From NCBI RefSeq assembly GCF_024868665.1, contig NC_079908.1, forward strand, positions 8,593,946-8,657,945: a DNA stretch of 64,000 bases, read 5' to 3'. A model generated the notes under the pieces. That model was not told where the DNA came from. It saw nothing but the letters and a program-made list of their open reading frames with translations, and did not search any database. Made by a program: the position numbers and the translations under genes. The DNA is from Triplophysa rosa. Lineage: Eukaryota > Chordata > Actinopteri > Cypriniformes > Nemacheilidae. Positions within the stretch are counted from its first letter, which is position 1. The number at the start of each line of letters is the position of its first letter. Positions 10,801 to 22,061 of this stretch are shown here, piece after piece.

Positions 10801-13800
10801 AACCGCCTTAGAAGCTCTAGGAGATGCACTGGAAACATCTCGGACATGATCCAATGGCTCTAAGGCAGCGCCCTGACCCCTAAAAATATCAGTACTTTAA
10901 GTTATTTTAAGGTTCAAGCACTTATGTTGCTGTGTATAAATTGAGAGGATTTGTTAACTCACTCAGATGGAGAAGGTGTTTCTCTGGGCTCTTCTATCTC
11001 AGGGGTCTCCATGGACACATCTGGCCCACTCATCTGGGAGTCAGTCTCCTGTGTTGGTCCAAAACCTGTTGAGAACAAATCAGAGAAGATAAATGACACA
11101 TCTGTTCATCCAACGACTGATATCAAAACTGTTTTAAACAATAAAAGAGCATTGATACTGTTGGTCAGATAGAACTAAATACAACAACTTACCAAATGTG
11201 GGTGAGAATTCGAAGATGAACGTCGCAGGACGAAGAGGCTTCAATCTGTTAAATGGGCCAGAGGAGTTCGCCACTAAATGATGAAGCCTACAAAATATGA
11301 GGATGAGTCCTGTAAGTATCATTCCTGCACACATTCAATTATTTATAAATTGAGAAAAAATTGTTCAACTCACTCAAGAACAGGAGATGGTGTGGCTGGG
11401 GCAGAAGGCTCAGAGGACAGATGCAGTCCACCCAGGAGCTCACACAGGTGTTCAATAGATGTGTCAGTCTCCAGCGTTTCACTCACTTCCTGCATCTGTG
11501 TCTCCTGTCCAGCAGCCTCCTGCATTTTTAAACCTGTTGAGAATAAATCAGAGCAGATAAATGACACACCTGTTCATCCAATGATTGATATCTTTAAATA
11601 CAGATCCATAAAAACAAGTTCTTCTAAATTTCACAAACACACTAAGAAACATGCTACTAAAACAGTTTTAAAAATCTAAGAGCAATGATAGTGTTGAGCA
11701 GATTAAATAAGAATATATCAACTTACTATTTCTCATTTTCCTCATCCTCCTTTTGGCCTTATTCGAAACCTTGAATGTGTCCACTGCATCTCCTGGAGCT
11801 AAAAACAAGTGGCTCTGAGTTTCAGTAAAACACTTCGAAACATGATACCAAAAGTAAGATTCTTAAAACAGTTTCAAAAATAAAATAGCATTGATATTTT
11901 GGTCCGATGTCATTACATACAAATTCATTTTTCCTTTACCTGTTTCTGAAACAGCAGCAGCTGCTGGAGGTTCCTGGGACTCAGGTTTTGGTGGATCTTT
12001 CATATCCAGTGTCTCTGTAGAACTCTCCAGCCTAAAAATACAAGCACTGTAAGTATTGTTTCTGCAAACATTCAAGCACTTAGATCGATGTGTATAAATC
12101 AAGAGAATTTGTTCAACTCACTGAGGTGGAGAAGCTGCCATGACAGGAGCTTCTGTGGACGCCTCTGGTTCTGTGGATGCCTCTGGTTCTGTGGACGCCT
12201 CTGGTTCTGTGGACGCCTCTGGTTTTGTGGAAGCTGTTGAGAATAAATCAGAGTAGATAAACACCTGACACACCTGTTCATCCAATGACTGATATCTTTA
12301 AATACAGATCCATAAAAACTAAATTTTACTCACACACTAAGACACATGACACCAAAGACAGTTTGAAAAATATTAGAGCATTGATAGTGTTGAGCAGATT
12401 GGAAAGGAATATATTAACTTACATTTTTTATTTTTCCTCATCCTCCTTTTCGTTTTCTTCAAAGCAGCTGAAGCTGGTGTGACAGGGAGCTCTGTGGACG
12501 TCTCTTGTGAGGAAGCTGTTGAGAATAAATCAGACTAGATAAACACCTGACACACCTGTTCATCCAATGATTGATATCTTTAAATACAGATCCATAAAAA
12601 CAAGTAGCTCTAAATTTCACTCACACACTAAGAAACATGCTACCGAAAGATTCTCAAAACAGTTTTAAAATACAAGAGCATTGATGGTTTTGGAACGATG
12701 TCATGATGACATACAAATGATTTTTCCCTTTACCTGTGATTGGAGCTGCTGAAGGTGCCTGGGACTCGTCTTTCGATTTGTCCCTCTGTCTCTGCGTAGA
12801 GCTCTCCTGCCTAAAAATACAAGCACTGTAAGTATTGTTTCTGCAAAGATTCGAGCACTTAAATTGATGTGTATAAATCAAGAGAATTTGTTCAACTCAC
12901 TGAGGTGGAGCAGCTGCCGTGACAGGAGCTTCTGTGGACGCCTCTGGTTCTGTGGACGCCTCTGGTTGTGGGGAAGCTGTTGAGAATAAATCAGAGCAGA
13001 TAAACAACTGATACACCTGTTCATCCAATGATGGATATCTTTAAATACGGATCCATAAATACAAGTTGCTCTAAATTTCACTCACGCACTAAGAAACATG
13101 CTACCAAAAAATTCTCCAAACAGTTTTTAAACAAAAAGAGCATCAATATTTTTAGTCTGATGTCATGACATACAAATTATTTTTTCCTCTACCTGGTTTC
13201 GTAACAGCAGCAGCCGCTGGAGGTGCCCGGGACTCCGTTTTGGATGGATGTGAGTTATCCTGTTTATTTGTAGAACTCTCCTGCCTAAAAATACAAGCAC
13301 TGTAAGTATTGTTTCTGCAAACATTCAAGCATTTAGATTGGTGTGTATAAATCAAGAGAATCTGTTAACTCACTGAGGTGGAGCAGCTGGTGCGACGGCA
13401 GGTTTTGTGGACTTCTCTTGTCCAACACTCTCATGCCTTTGTGGGGAAGCTGTTGAGAATAAATCAGACTAGATAAACACCTGTTCATCCAATGATTGAT
13501 ATCTTTAAATAAAAGATTCTCAACAGTTTTAAAATAAAAGAGCATTGAAAGTGTTGAGCAGACTTGACAAGAATGTATTAACTTACAGTTTTTGTTTTCC
13601 CTCATGCTTCTGCTTTGTCCATTATTTGAAGCCCCAGTAGCTCCAGGAGATGCACTGGGCATTTGGCAGGCAGGACGTTGACCCCTAAAAATACCAGTAC
13701 TTTAAGTTATTTTAAAGTTCAAGCATTTAGATTGCCGTGTATAAATCAAAAGAATTTGTTCAACTCACTCAGATGGAGAAGATCTCCAGGCAGGATGCTG

Positions 13801-16800
13801 ACCCCTAAAAATACCAGTACAGTTATTTTAAGTTTCCACAGACATTCAAGCACTTAGATTGCTGTGTATAAATCTAGAGAATTTGCTCAACTCACTTAGA
13901 TGGGTAACGCATTGAATTGGCTATCACGGGGGTCTTCGTGGACACCTTCCGAGTTGTCCACCCATTTCTGAAGACCCTCCTCTGGATAAAAGCTGGGGGT
14001 TTTGTTGCCGTCTCTTGTCCAGCAATCTCCTTTCTTGGTGAAGGAGCTGTTGAGAATAAATCAGAGTAGATAAACTCCTGATACACCTGTTCATCTAATG
14101 ATTGATATTTTTAAATACAGATCCACAAAAACAAGTTGCTCTAAATTTCACTCACACACTAAGAAACATGCTACCAAAAACAGTTTAAAAATAAAAGAGC
14201 ATTGATGGTTTTGGTCAGATGTCATGACATACAAATGATTTTTTCCTTTACCTGGTTTTGTGACAGCAGCAGCTGCTGGGGGTGCCCGGGACTCCATTTT
14301 GACTGGATCTGGCTTATCCCGTTTCTTTGTAGAGCTGTCCTGCCTAAAAATACAAGCACTGTAAGTATTGTTTCTGCAAACATTCAAGCACTTAGATTGG
14401 TGTGTATAAATCAAGAGAATTTGTTCAATTTACTGAGGTGGAGAAGCATTTGTGGACTTCTCTTGTCCATCACTCTCCTGCCTTTGTGGGGAAGCTGTTG
14501 AGAACAAATCAGACTAGATAAACACCTGATACACTTGTTCATCCAATGATTGATATCTTTAAATACAGATAAATAATAACAGGTTTACCATCTGTTCTAA
14601 TTTCACTAACCTACTAAGAAACATGCTAGCAAAAGTAAAATCAAAACAGTATTAAAAATAAAAGAGCATTGGTGGTTTTGGTCAGATGTAATAACACAAA
14701 TGTTTTTTTCCTTTACCTGTTCTTGGAACAGCAGCAGCTGCTGGAGGTACCTGGGACTCAGATTTGTCCCTTTGTCCCTGTAAACAACTCTTCTGCCTAA
14801 AAATACAAGCACTGTAAGCACTGTTCCTGCAATCATTTGTGCACTTAGATTGATGCGTACAAAACAAGAGAATATTTAACTCACTGAGGTGGAAAAGTTT
14901 CCCAGAAAGAGCGTTGACCCCTACAAACACAAGTACTTGGAGTTATTTCAAGTTTCAATAATTATTTCAATTTTCAAGCATACAGATCGATGTGTATAAA
15001 TCAAGAGAATATTTAACTCACTGAGGTGGAGAAGCTCCCAGGCAGGACGTTGAACCCTTGAAATACAAGAACTTGAAGTTATTTTAAAGGGGTGGTGCAA
15101 AGGTGTGTCATGCATTCTGACTTCTTTACAATGTTAAACGTGCTGTCTTCTCATGCTTAACATGGTCAACTTGTCAAAAAAACTAGTTGGGCGTGTTACG
15201 TAGTATTTCTGTGCTCGATACACTCCCCCAGCGATCGTACAGGTTTCGGAAAGTTTTTTTTTTTCGAAAAATATAAAACGTAATATTTCGTAACAATTTT
15301 TCTTAGTTCCTTATTGGACCATTCTCTCGGAAAAGCACGCGGCAGCAAGGAGAGCAGGAGAAGGAGCATGCGCAGACGCCACTTTCACTTGTGTGCAGGA
15401 GACAGAGAGAGAGAGCATACGTTCGCGAAGTTCAGGTGTTTGTTTGTTCACTGCATTTGGGTGATGAATGTTATATAAACGGTGGATATAACGCTGGATT
15501 TGGAGATCGTTTGAAACTGATATATGGAGCCGTCCTAGCGCTAAAAGATGCCGGACATGAACCGCATGCGGTGAGTGAAACTGATGTCTGTGTTTTGTTG
15601 GCAATGGGTGCGCACGTGCTTTAGTTCAGCCTCCCCCTCCCCCCCCGCATGCGCTCGTATGCTTTCGGAAATAATCGTGCAGCTGTATCTATTCTTTTAT
15701 AAATGTGATCAAACTAAATACTCTTCAAAGATACGAAGTATGCAATACTACTCTATAGATACTCAAGATTAATATGAGATCGGGCAGAAACCGCTGTGTG
15801 TTAGCCGACTTTAAGTTAAATCAAGATGTTCATAGTTGATGGTGTTGTAATTGCATAGGGGTCTCTGGAACCTTACGGAGTTGTCCCTCGAAGACATCTG
15901 GATACAAGCTGGGGCTTGTTGCCGATCTCTGTCTCAGCAATCTCCTTTCCTTGTGAAGGAGCTGTGAGAATAAATCAGAGTAGATAAACAACCCTGACAC
16001 ACCTGATTGATATCTTTAAATACAGATCCATAAAAACAAGCTCTTCTAAATTTTACTCACACACTAAGAAACATGCTACCAAAAACAGTTATAAAAATAA
16101 AAGAGATATGATATTTTTGGTCCATGGTCATTTCGTACGAACAATATTTACCGTTACCTGTGATTGGAGCTGAGCAGCTGCTGGAGGTGCCGGGACTCAG
16201 ATTTGTCCCTCTGCTCTGCGATAACTCTCCTGCCTAAAAATACAAGCACTGTAAGTTATTGTTTCTGCAAACATTCGCACTTAGATTGGTGTGTATAAAT
16301 CAAGAGAATTGTGTTCAACTCACTGAGGTGGAGAAGCTCCGTGCAGGAGCTTCTGGTGACGCCTCTGGTTGTGGGGAAGCTGTTGAGAATAAATCAGAGC
16401 AGATAAACACCTGATACACCTGTTCATCCAATGATGGATATCTTTAAATACAGATCCATAAAAACAAGCTCTTTCTAAATTTTACTCACACACTAAGAAA
16501 CATGCTACCAAAAACAGTTTAAAAATAAAAGAGCATTGATATTTTGGTCCGATGTCATTCAACAAATTATTTTTCCTTTACCTGTTTTGGAACAGCAGCA
16601 GCTGCTGGAGGTCCTGGGACTCAGATTTTGTCACTTCATATCGTGTCTCTGTAAACTCTCCAGCCTAAAAATACAAGCACTGTAAGTATTGTTTCTGCAA
16701 ACATTCAAGCACTTAGATCGATGTGTATAAATCAAGAGAATTTGTTTAACTCACTGAGGTCGGAGAAGCTGCCATGACAGGAGCTTCTGTGGACGCCTCT

Positions 16801-19800
16801 GGTTTGTGGGGAACGCTGTTGAGAATAAATCAGAGTAGATAAACACTGACACACCTGTTCATCCAATGATTGATATCTTTAAATACAGATAAATATTAAC
16901 AGGTTTACCATCTGTTCTAATTTCACTAACCAACTAAGAAACATGCTAGCAAAAGTAAGATCAAAACAGTTTTAAAAATAAAAGAGCACAGATGTAATAA
17001 CATACAAATGTTTTTTTCCTTTACCTGTTCTTGGAACAGCAGCAGCTGCTGGAGGTACCTGGGATGCAGATTTGTCCCTTTGTCCCTGCAAACAACTCTT
17101 CTGCCTAAAAAAACAAGCATTGTAAGTATTGTTGTACTTGAAGTTATTTCAAGTTTCAAGCATTATTTCAAGTTTCAAGCATATAGATCGATGTGTATAA
17201 ATCAAGAGAATTTGTTTTACTCACTGAGGTGGAGAAGCTGCCGTGACAGGAGCTTCTGTGGACGCCTCTGGTTGTGGGGAAGCTGTTGAGAATAAATCAG
17301 ACTAGATAAACACCTGACACACCTGTTCATGCAATGATTGATATCTTTAAATACAGGTCTATAAAAACAAGTTCTTCTCAATTTTACTCACACACTAAGA
17401 AACATGCTACCAAAAACAGTTATAAAAATAAAAGAGATATGATATATTTGGTCCATGGTCATTTCGTACAAACAATATTTTCCGTTACCTGTGATTGGAG
17501 CTGAAGCAGCTGCTGGAGGTGCCTGGGACTCAGATTTGTCCCTCTGGCTCTGCGTATAACTCTCCTGCCTAAAAATACAAGCACTGTAAGTATTGTCTCT
17601 GCAAACATTCGTGCACTTAGATTGATGCGTACAAAACAAGAGAATACGTTCAACTCACTGAGGTGGAGAAGTTCTCCAGGCAGGACGTTCACCCCTAAAA
17701 ATACCAGTACTTTAGGTTATTTTATGTTTTTACGCATTTAGATTACAGTGTATAAATCAAGAGAATTTGTTCAACTCACTGAGGTGGAGAAGATCTCCAG
17801 GCACGACGGTCACCCCTAAAAATACCAGTACTTTAGGTTATTTTAAGTTTCCACAGACATTCAAGCACTTAGATTGCTGTGTATAAATCAAGAGAATTTG
17901 TTCAACTCACTTAGATGTTATAAACAAAGAATTTTTCAACTCACTAGAGAAGCTCCCGACATGACTTCTTACGCCTCTTTGAACTTGAGATAAATCAGAG
18001 CAGATAAAACACCTGAACACTGTTCATCCCAATGATAATCTTTAATACAATCCCATAAAACAAATTTACTCACACACTAATACACATGAACACCAAAGAC
18101 AGTTAAAAATAAGAGCATATAGTTAATTGAAAAACATATAACTTACATTTTTATTCCCATCCTCCTTTCATTCTATCGAAAGCTAAACATTGACAGTTCT
18201 TGACTCTTCTTGAACTTAAAAAAATCAAGGCAGATAAATACAACACCTTTCATTCAACTAATTTAAATACAACCATAAAAACAATTCTCAATTTCACTCA
18301 CCACTAAGAAACATGCTACGGATACTCTAAAACAGTTTAAAATACCAAGACATTAATGTTTGGTCATATCTAGACATACAATTATTTCCACTATACTGAA
18401 CACTGCGAGTGCCTGACTCAATTTCCCTCTGCCTGCGTACAACTTCCAGGCCTAAAATACAATCACTAAGTTAATGTTCTGCAACATTCGTGCACTTATG
18501 GTTTAAATCAAGAAATGTTGCAACCACTGAGTGGAGAACGCCGTGACAGACTTCTGTACGCCTCTGTTGGGAAGCTCTGTTAAATAATCGAAACACCTAA
18601 CACCTTCAATTCCATGACAATATTTTTAAATACAGATCCATAAAAACAAGTGAGCTCTAAGTTTCAGTACACACTTAAGAAACATGTACCAAAAATATTC
18701 TTCAAAACAGTTTATAAATCAAAATAACATGAATATTTTTGTCCAGTCATACATACATGAATATTTTTCTTTACCTGTTTTGAAACAGCAGCAGCTCGCT
18801 GGAGGTGCCGGGACTCAGGTTTTGGTGGTGTGGTTCATTCCAGTGTCTTCTGTAAACTCTCCTGCCTAAAAATACAAGCACTGTTAGTATTGTTTCTGCA
18901 AACATTCAAGCACTTAGATTGGATGTGTATAAATCAAGAGAATGTGTTCAACTCACTGAGGTGGAGAAGCTGCCGTGACAGGAGCTTCTGGTGACGCCTC
19001 TGGTTGTGGGGAAGCTGTTGAGAATAAATCAGAGAGATAAACACCTGACACCTGCATCCATGATGGATATCTTTAAATACAGATCCATAAAAACAAGTTC
19101 TTCTAAATTTTACTCACACACTAAGAAACATGCTACCAAAAACAGTTATAAAAATAAAAGAGATATGATATTTTTGGTCCATGGTCATTTCGTACGAACA
19201 ATATTTACCGTTACCTGTGATTGGAGCTGAAGCAGCTGCTGGAGGTGCCTGGGACTCAGATTTGTCCCTCTGGTCTCTGCGTATGAACTCTCCTGCCTAA
19301 AAATACAAGCACTGTAAGTATTGTTTCTGCAAACATTCAAGCCCTTAATTTAGTTTATAAAAATCAAGAGAATTGTCAACTCACTAATGGAACAGAATGC
19401 TTCACGCTGACAAAGCACATCTTGAACCCTCTGAAGTTGTTTGAGCAACTGTAAATGAGAATAAAAATCAGATAACCTCATACACCTCATCCAATATGGA
19501 TATCTTGAACACATCACCCAAAACAAGTCTCTAAATTTCACTCACACAACTAAGAAACATGCTACCAAAAACTTGTTCAAAAATAAAATAGACATTGATA
19601 TGTTTGGTCCGATATACACATGACATTACAATATTTTCCTTTACCTGTTTCTGAAACAGCAGACTGCTGGAGGTTCCTGGGACTCCATTTTTCTGGACTT
19701 TCATATCCAGTGTCTCTGTAGAACTCTCCAGCCTAAAAATACAAGCACTGTAAGTTTTGTTTCTGCAAACATTCAAGCACTTGGATTGTATAAATCAAGA

Positions 19801-21642
19801 GAATTTGTTCAACTCACTGAGGCGGAGAAGCTGCCGTGACAGGAGCTTCTGTGGACGCTCTGGTTGTGGGGAAGCTGTTGAGAATAAATCAGAGTAGATA
19901 AACACTTGACACACCTGTTCATCCAATGATTGATATCTTTAAATACAGATCCATAAAAACTAAATTTTACTCACACACTAAGAAACATGCTACCAAAAGA
20001 TTCTCAAATCAGTTTTAAAAAAAGGCATGGTTGTCAGAAAATAACATGCAAATCATTTTCTACCTTCTTGTAACAGCCAGCGCTCTGTGATATCACGGAC
20101 CCAATTTTCCCTGTCCCTGCAAACCAATCTTCGTAATACAAAAAATATAAGCATTAAGTCTGCAAACATTCAAGCACTTAGATTGATGTGTATAAATCAA
20201 GAGAATGTGTTCAACTCACTGAGGTGGAGAAGCTGCCGTGACAGGAGCTTCTGGTGACGCCTCTGGTTGTGGGGAAGCTGTTGAGAATAAATCAGAGCAG
20301 ATAAACACCTGATACACCTGTTCATCCAATGATGGATATCTTTAAATACAGATCCATAAAAACAAGTTCTTCTAAATTTTACTCACACACTAAGAAACAT
20401 GCTACCAAAAACAGTTATAAAAATAAAAGAGATATGATATTTTTGGTCCATGGTCATTTCGTACGAACGATATTTCCCGTTACCTGTGATTGGAGCTGAA
20501 GCAGCTGCTGGAGGTGCCTGGGACTCAGATTTGTCCCTCTGGCTCTGCGTATAACTCTCCTGCCTAAAAATACAAGCACTGTAAGTATTGTTTCTGCAGA
20601 CATTCAAGCACTTAGATTGATGTGTATAAATCAAGAGAATGTGTTCAACTCACTGAGGTGGAGAAGATCTCCAGGCAGGACGTTCACCCCTAAAAATACC
20701 AGTACTTTAGGTTATTTTAAGTTTCCACAGACATTCAAACACTTAGATTGCTGTGTATAAATCAAGAGAATTTGTTCAACTCACTTAGATGGGTAACGTG
20801 ATGAATTGGCTGTCACGGGGGGCTTCGTGGACACCTTGCGAGTTGTCCACCCATCTCTGGAGACCCTTCTCTCGACAACAGCTGCTATGAACAAATGAGA
20901 GTAGATAAATGACACACCTGTACGTCCAGTGACTGACCTTTAACCCTTTTTGTTCAGACATATTTTTTTATTTGGGAAATTTATAGTTTTATGTATTATT
21001 TATGCTAAAAATAACTATTTTCTCACTGAAAATATAAAATGTCTTTAAAATAGAAAGCATTTTGTTAGCCATTACTTGACTCAAAATGTAATAAAAATAC
21101 AATAACAACAATAACAAAACAGGAATAGATAGTGATACATCAAACATATCAGTTAGCATATAACCTGTTCCCCATTTCAAGTGTGACATTTTAGGACCAT
21201 TTCGTTTTTAGAGCTTTATCTATTTGTACTCACAAAATTAGATTTTTCCTCACAAAATTAGATTTTTCCTCAAAATTAATCAAATTCTGTGAAATCCAGG
21301 CAAACTTTATGAGATTAGGAGCATGAAATCAGCCATAAAAATAACAAAAATGCGTTTTATCGCTGTAAATGATTAAATACAGTTGATCCAAAAGAAAAAC
21401 ATATAAGTTAACTCACGAGTCTCGACTCTCCTTCGGACAGCAGGTGAAGGCCCACGATCGACGATACCCTCGGGAACATCGACGATAGCGTTACCCCACG
21501 AACCCGATAGTGTGTAATTCTCATCGAAGGGCTCAGGTTCCCCCAATTCTTCTTCGACAGAATCAGCCCAAGATATTATGGGCTTATAGTCCTCGAATAT
21601 AAATTCAGCTTCGGCTGACTCTAAACACACCGATGAACTCAT
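7712..21642 (-). CDS. Unrecognised gene built of tandemly duplicated mini-exons
   Basis: A minus-strand gene starts with a 75-codon exon at 21642 and continues through roughly fifty small predicted exons (25-160 nt) to a candidate stop at 7712. Exons fall into a few repeated types whose introns are also repeated: exons preceded by CTGATTTATTCTCAACAG and followed by GTGAGTTGAAC alternate with exons preceded by GTATTTTTAG and followed by GTAAAG or GTAAGTT. Phases alternate 1-to-2 and 2-to-1, so any unit can be duplicated without breaking the frame. From 14920 to 8667, 29 consecutive exons (2663 nt) join in frame. The protein is low complexity: Pro/Ala/Ser/Thr, Glu and Lys rich, with recurrent basic patches such as KKTKRRMRK that look like nuclear signals. 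I considered treacle (tcof1, near CD74 in human) but there is no LisH-like N-terminus. Function unknown; a nuclear scaffold-like protein is only a guess. Confidence 0.7.
7980..8534 (-). pseudogene. Repeat-gene exon split by an inserted AT-rich element
   Basis: The exon at 10512-10644 is intact; its counterpart here is in two halves. The 5' half runs from 8534 (after a CTTAG acceptor) to about 8477 and carries the GAGACAGACACAGTC segment. The 3' half runs from about 8051 to 7980 and carries GTGAGCTGCTGGATGGGC up to a GTGAGTT donor. The 420 bp between them is foreign, so the exon is unlikely to be translated whole unless the insert is spliced out. Confidence 0.7.
8051..8477. mobile_element. AT-rich non-autonomous element inserted in an exon
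   Basis: The segment is dominated by runs such as AAATAAAACTAAATAAAACT and begins (plus view) AGTTAAGGTTATTTTTGTTT. It ends AACTGTGAAAACTTTGAC. Similar AAACTAAAACT-rich elements are familiar dispersed repeats in fish. It interrupts an exon that is continuous in the paralogous copy at 10.5 kb. The exact target duplication could not be fixed. Confidence 0.6.
8667..11533 (-). CDS. 3' exon array: paired 'PFN..FIFES' and 'EHLC..LHLS' modules
   Basis: In gene order the exons are 11533-11374, 11287-11193, 11065-10963, 10879-10764, 10644-10512, 10425-10352, 10156-10078, 9988-9897, 9734-9656, 9568-9477, 9359-9275, 9187-9093, 8965-8863 and 8779-8667. One type encodes a core like SSGPFNRLKPLRPATFIFE; its partner encodes a core like MEHLCQRLDDLHLS then a Thr-Pro-Ser-Pro tail. 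The pair repeats five to six times at about 380-430 bp spacing. Two larger blocks each add a TPSPSE exon and a basic exon (EGQGAALEPLDHVRD then a Lys/Arg cluster). All exons translated are free of stops and all junction phases agree. The FIFE motif echoes AEFIFED in the gene's first exon, which hints at a shared short linear motif. Confidence 0.68.
11727..14920 (-). CDS. Central exon array: Pro/Ala/Thr exons alternating with charged exons
   Basis: In gene order the exons are 14920-14885, 14796-14717, 14494-14434, 14343-14252, 14046-13896, 13804-13769, 13684-13587, 13449-13374, 13284-13193, 12976-12901, 12810-12734, 12515-12423, 12233-12122, 12031-11940 and 11798-11727. Type A exons encode runs such as PEASTEPEASTEAPV ending SPPQ. 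Type B exons encode QESSTQRQRDKS-like charged starts and PPAAAAV ends. The exon at 12233-12122 carries four in-frame copies of an 18-nt PEASTE unit, so duplication also acts inside exons. The exons at 12515-12423 and 11798-11727 end in NLS-like KKTKRRMRK and KAKRRMRKM. All junction phases fit. Confidence 0.68.
15022..19874 (-). CDS. 5' exon array, transposon-interrupted and with many small indels
   Basis: More copies of the same exon types are visible. Clean ones include 17815-17780, 17694-17659, 17568-17489, 17282-17225 and 17104-17025. Others, near 15.0, 15.9, 16.2, 16.3, 16.6, 16.8, 18.0, 18.2, 18.4, 18.5, 18.8, 19.0, 19.2, 19.7 and 19.85 kb, carry 1-2 base gaps or insertions that break frame (for example 19874-19818 is 57 nt where its sister 20277-20220 is 58). 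Because introns show the same density of gaps, sequencing or assembly error is a better explanation than decay. A THAP-type transposon remnant sits at 15.09-15.85 kb and truncates one exon. Confidence 0.5.
15088..15856 (+). mobile_element. THAP-domain transposon remnant, copy 1
   Basis: A plus-strand frame at about 15391-15600 encodes VFVCSLHLGDECYINGGYN followed by an RLKL...GAV core. That matches the second half of a THAP zinc-finger domain (Cys-x2-His, then the AVPxxF-like end). A sister copy lies inverted at about 23.98-24.55 kb and shares flanking non-coding sequence such as TTGATCAAACTAAATACTC-like segments. It is inserted inside the exon array, replacing the 3' part of one exon copy. 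Borders are approximate. Confidence 0.6.
20220..20884 (-). CDS. Exons 2-5 of the repeat gene
   Basis: Exon 2 (20884-20785) encodes a basic segment including RRVSRDGWTTRKVSTKPP and ends YPSK. Its acceptor is a TAGCAG tandem site, so the exon may start at 20884 or 20881 without a frame change. Exon 3 (20689-20654) is 36 nt and encodes GERPAWRSSPPQ. Exon 4 (20563-20484) is a charged type B exon with QRDKSESQ. Exon 5 (20277-20220) is a type A exon, SPQPEASPEAPVTAASPPQ. Phases run 1-2, 2-2, 2-1 and 1-2, matching exon 1, which ends in phase 1. Confidence 0.68.
21417..21642 (-). CDS. First coding exon of the repeat gene, unique acidic N-terminus
   Basis: An ATG at 21642 opens 75 codons ending at a GTGAGTT donor (21411-21416). 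The sequence is strongly acidic (SADSVEEELGEPEPFDENY-like composition) and includes AEFIFED and ISWADSVEEELG. Near its end it turns basic (RRRVET). It has no signal peptide and no transmembrane segment. No other exon in the window resembles the whole of it, so it is taken as the single N-terminal exon. I do not recognise the family. Confidence 0.65.
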
Positions 21643-22061
21643 CCTGGCACGTTAGATCTGGATCCGATCGCTGAACAAACTGGCGATAACTGTGGTAGTA
21701 TCGGACGTTTAGGTCGAATCAACGATTTAAGTTGCCTCAAACGCTGTGTCTTCCTTCACGAAACAACAAAACTCCGACAGAAAAACGCCAAGAATCGCAC
21801 TGAAAAGTTTTTGGTCTCTGAAGAACTCAAAACAAACTGTGCACGCCGAAGTCAAACAAACGACTGACTGAAAAGTGTCCACAGCATCTGATAAGATCGA
21901 GGACAGAAGCCACCTTACGTCCTATTGCTCTATGACGTCATAATCTCTGAGACTGGAAACCAAGCACATGTCACGTACTCGCATTTTTTTTTTAAGGATA
22001 AACTGACTGAAAATTTACCAAATTAAAGTATAATATTTCATATAAAATCCAGATTGTTTAA
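21643..22061 (-). promoter_or_regulatory. Upstream region of the repeat gene
   Basis: This is the 5' flank of the first coding exon. It is richer in CpG than the surrounding DNA (for example GATCCGATCGCTG and TATCGGACGTTTAGGTCG near 21.66-21.72 kb), consistent with a housekeeping-type promoter. No TATA box or defined start was identified. Confidence 0.3.

Noticed and set aside
12122..12233. CRISPR-like array
   Set aside because: The short repeats are coding, have no unique spacers of constant size and sit in a vertebrate exon.
7712..21642. Identifying the exon-repeat gene as treacle (tcof1)
   Set aside because: Human TCOF1 lies next to CD74 and is also repetitive and basic at its end, but the first exon here has no LisH-like domain and the repeat motifs do not match what I know of treacle.
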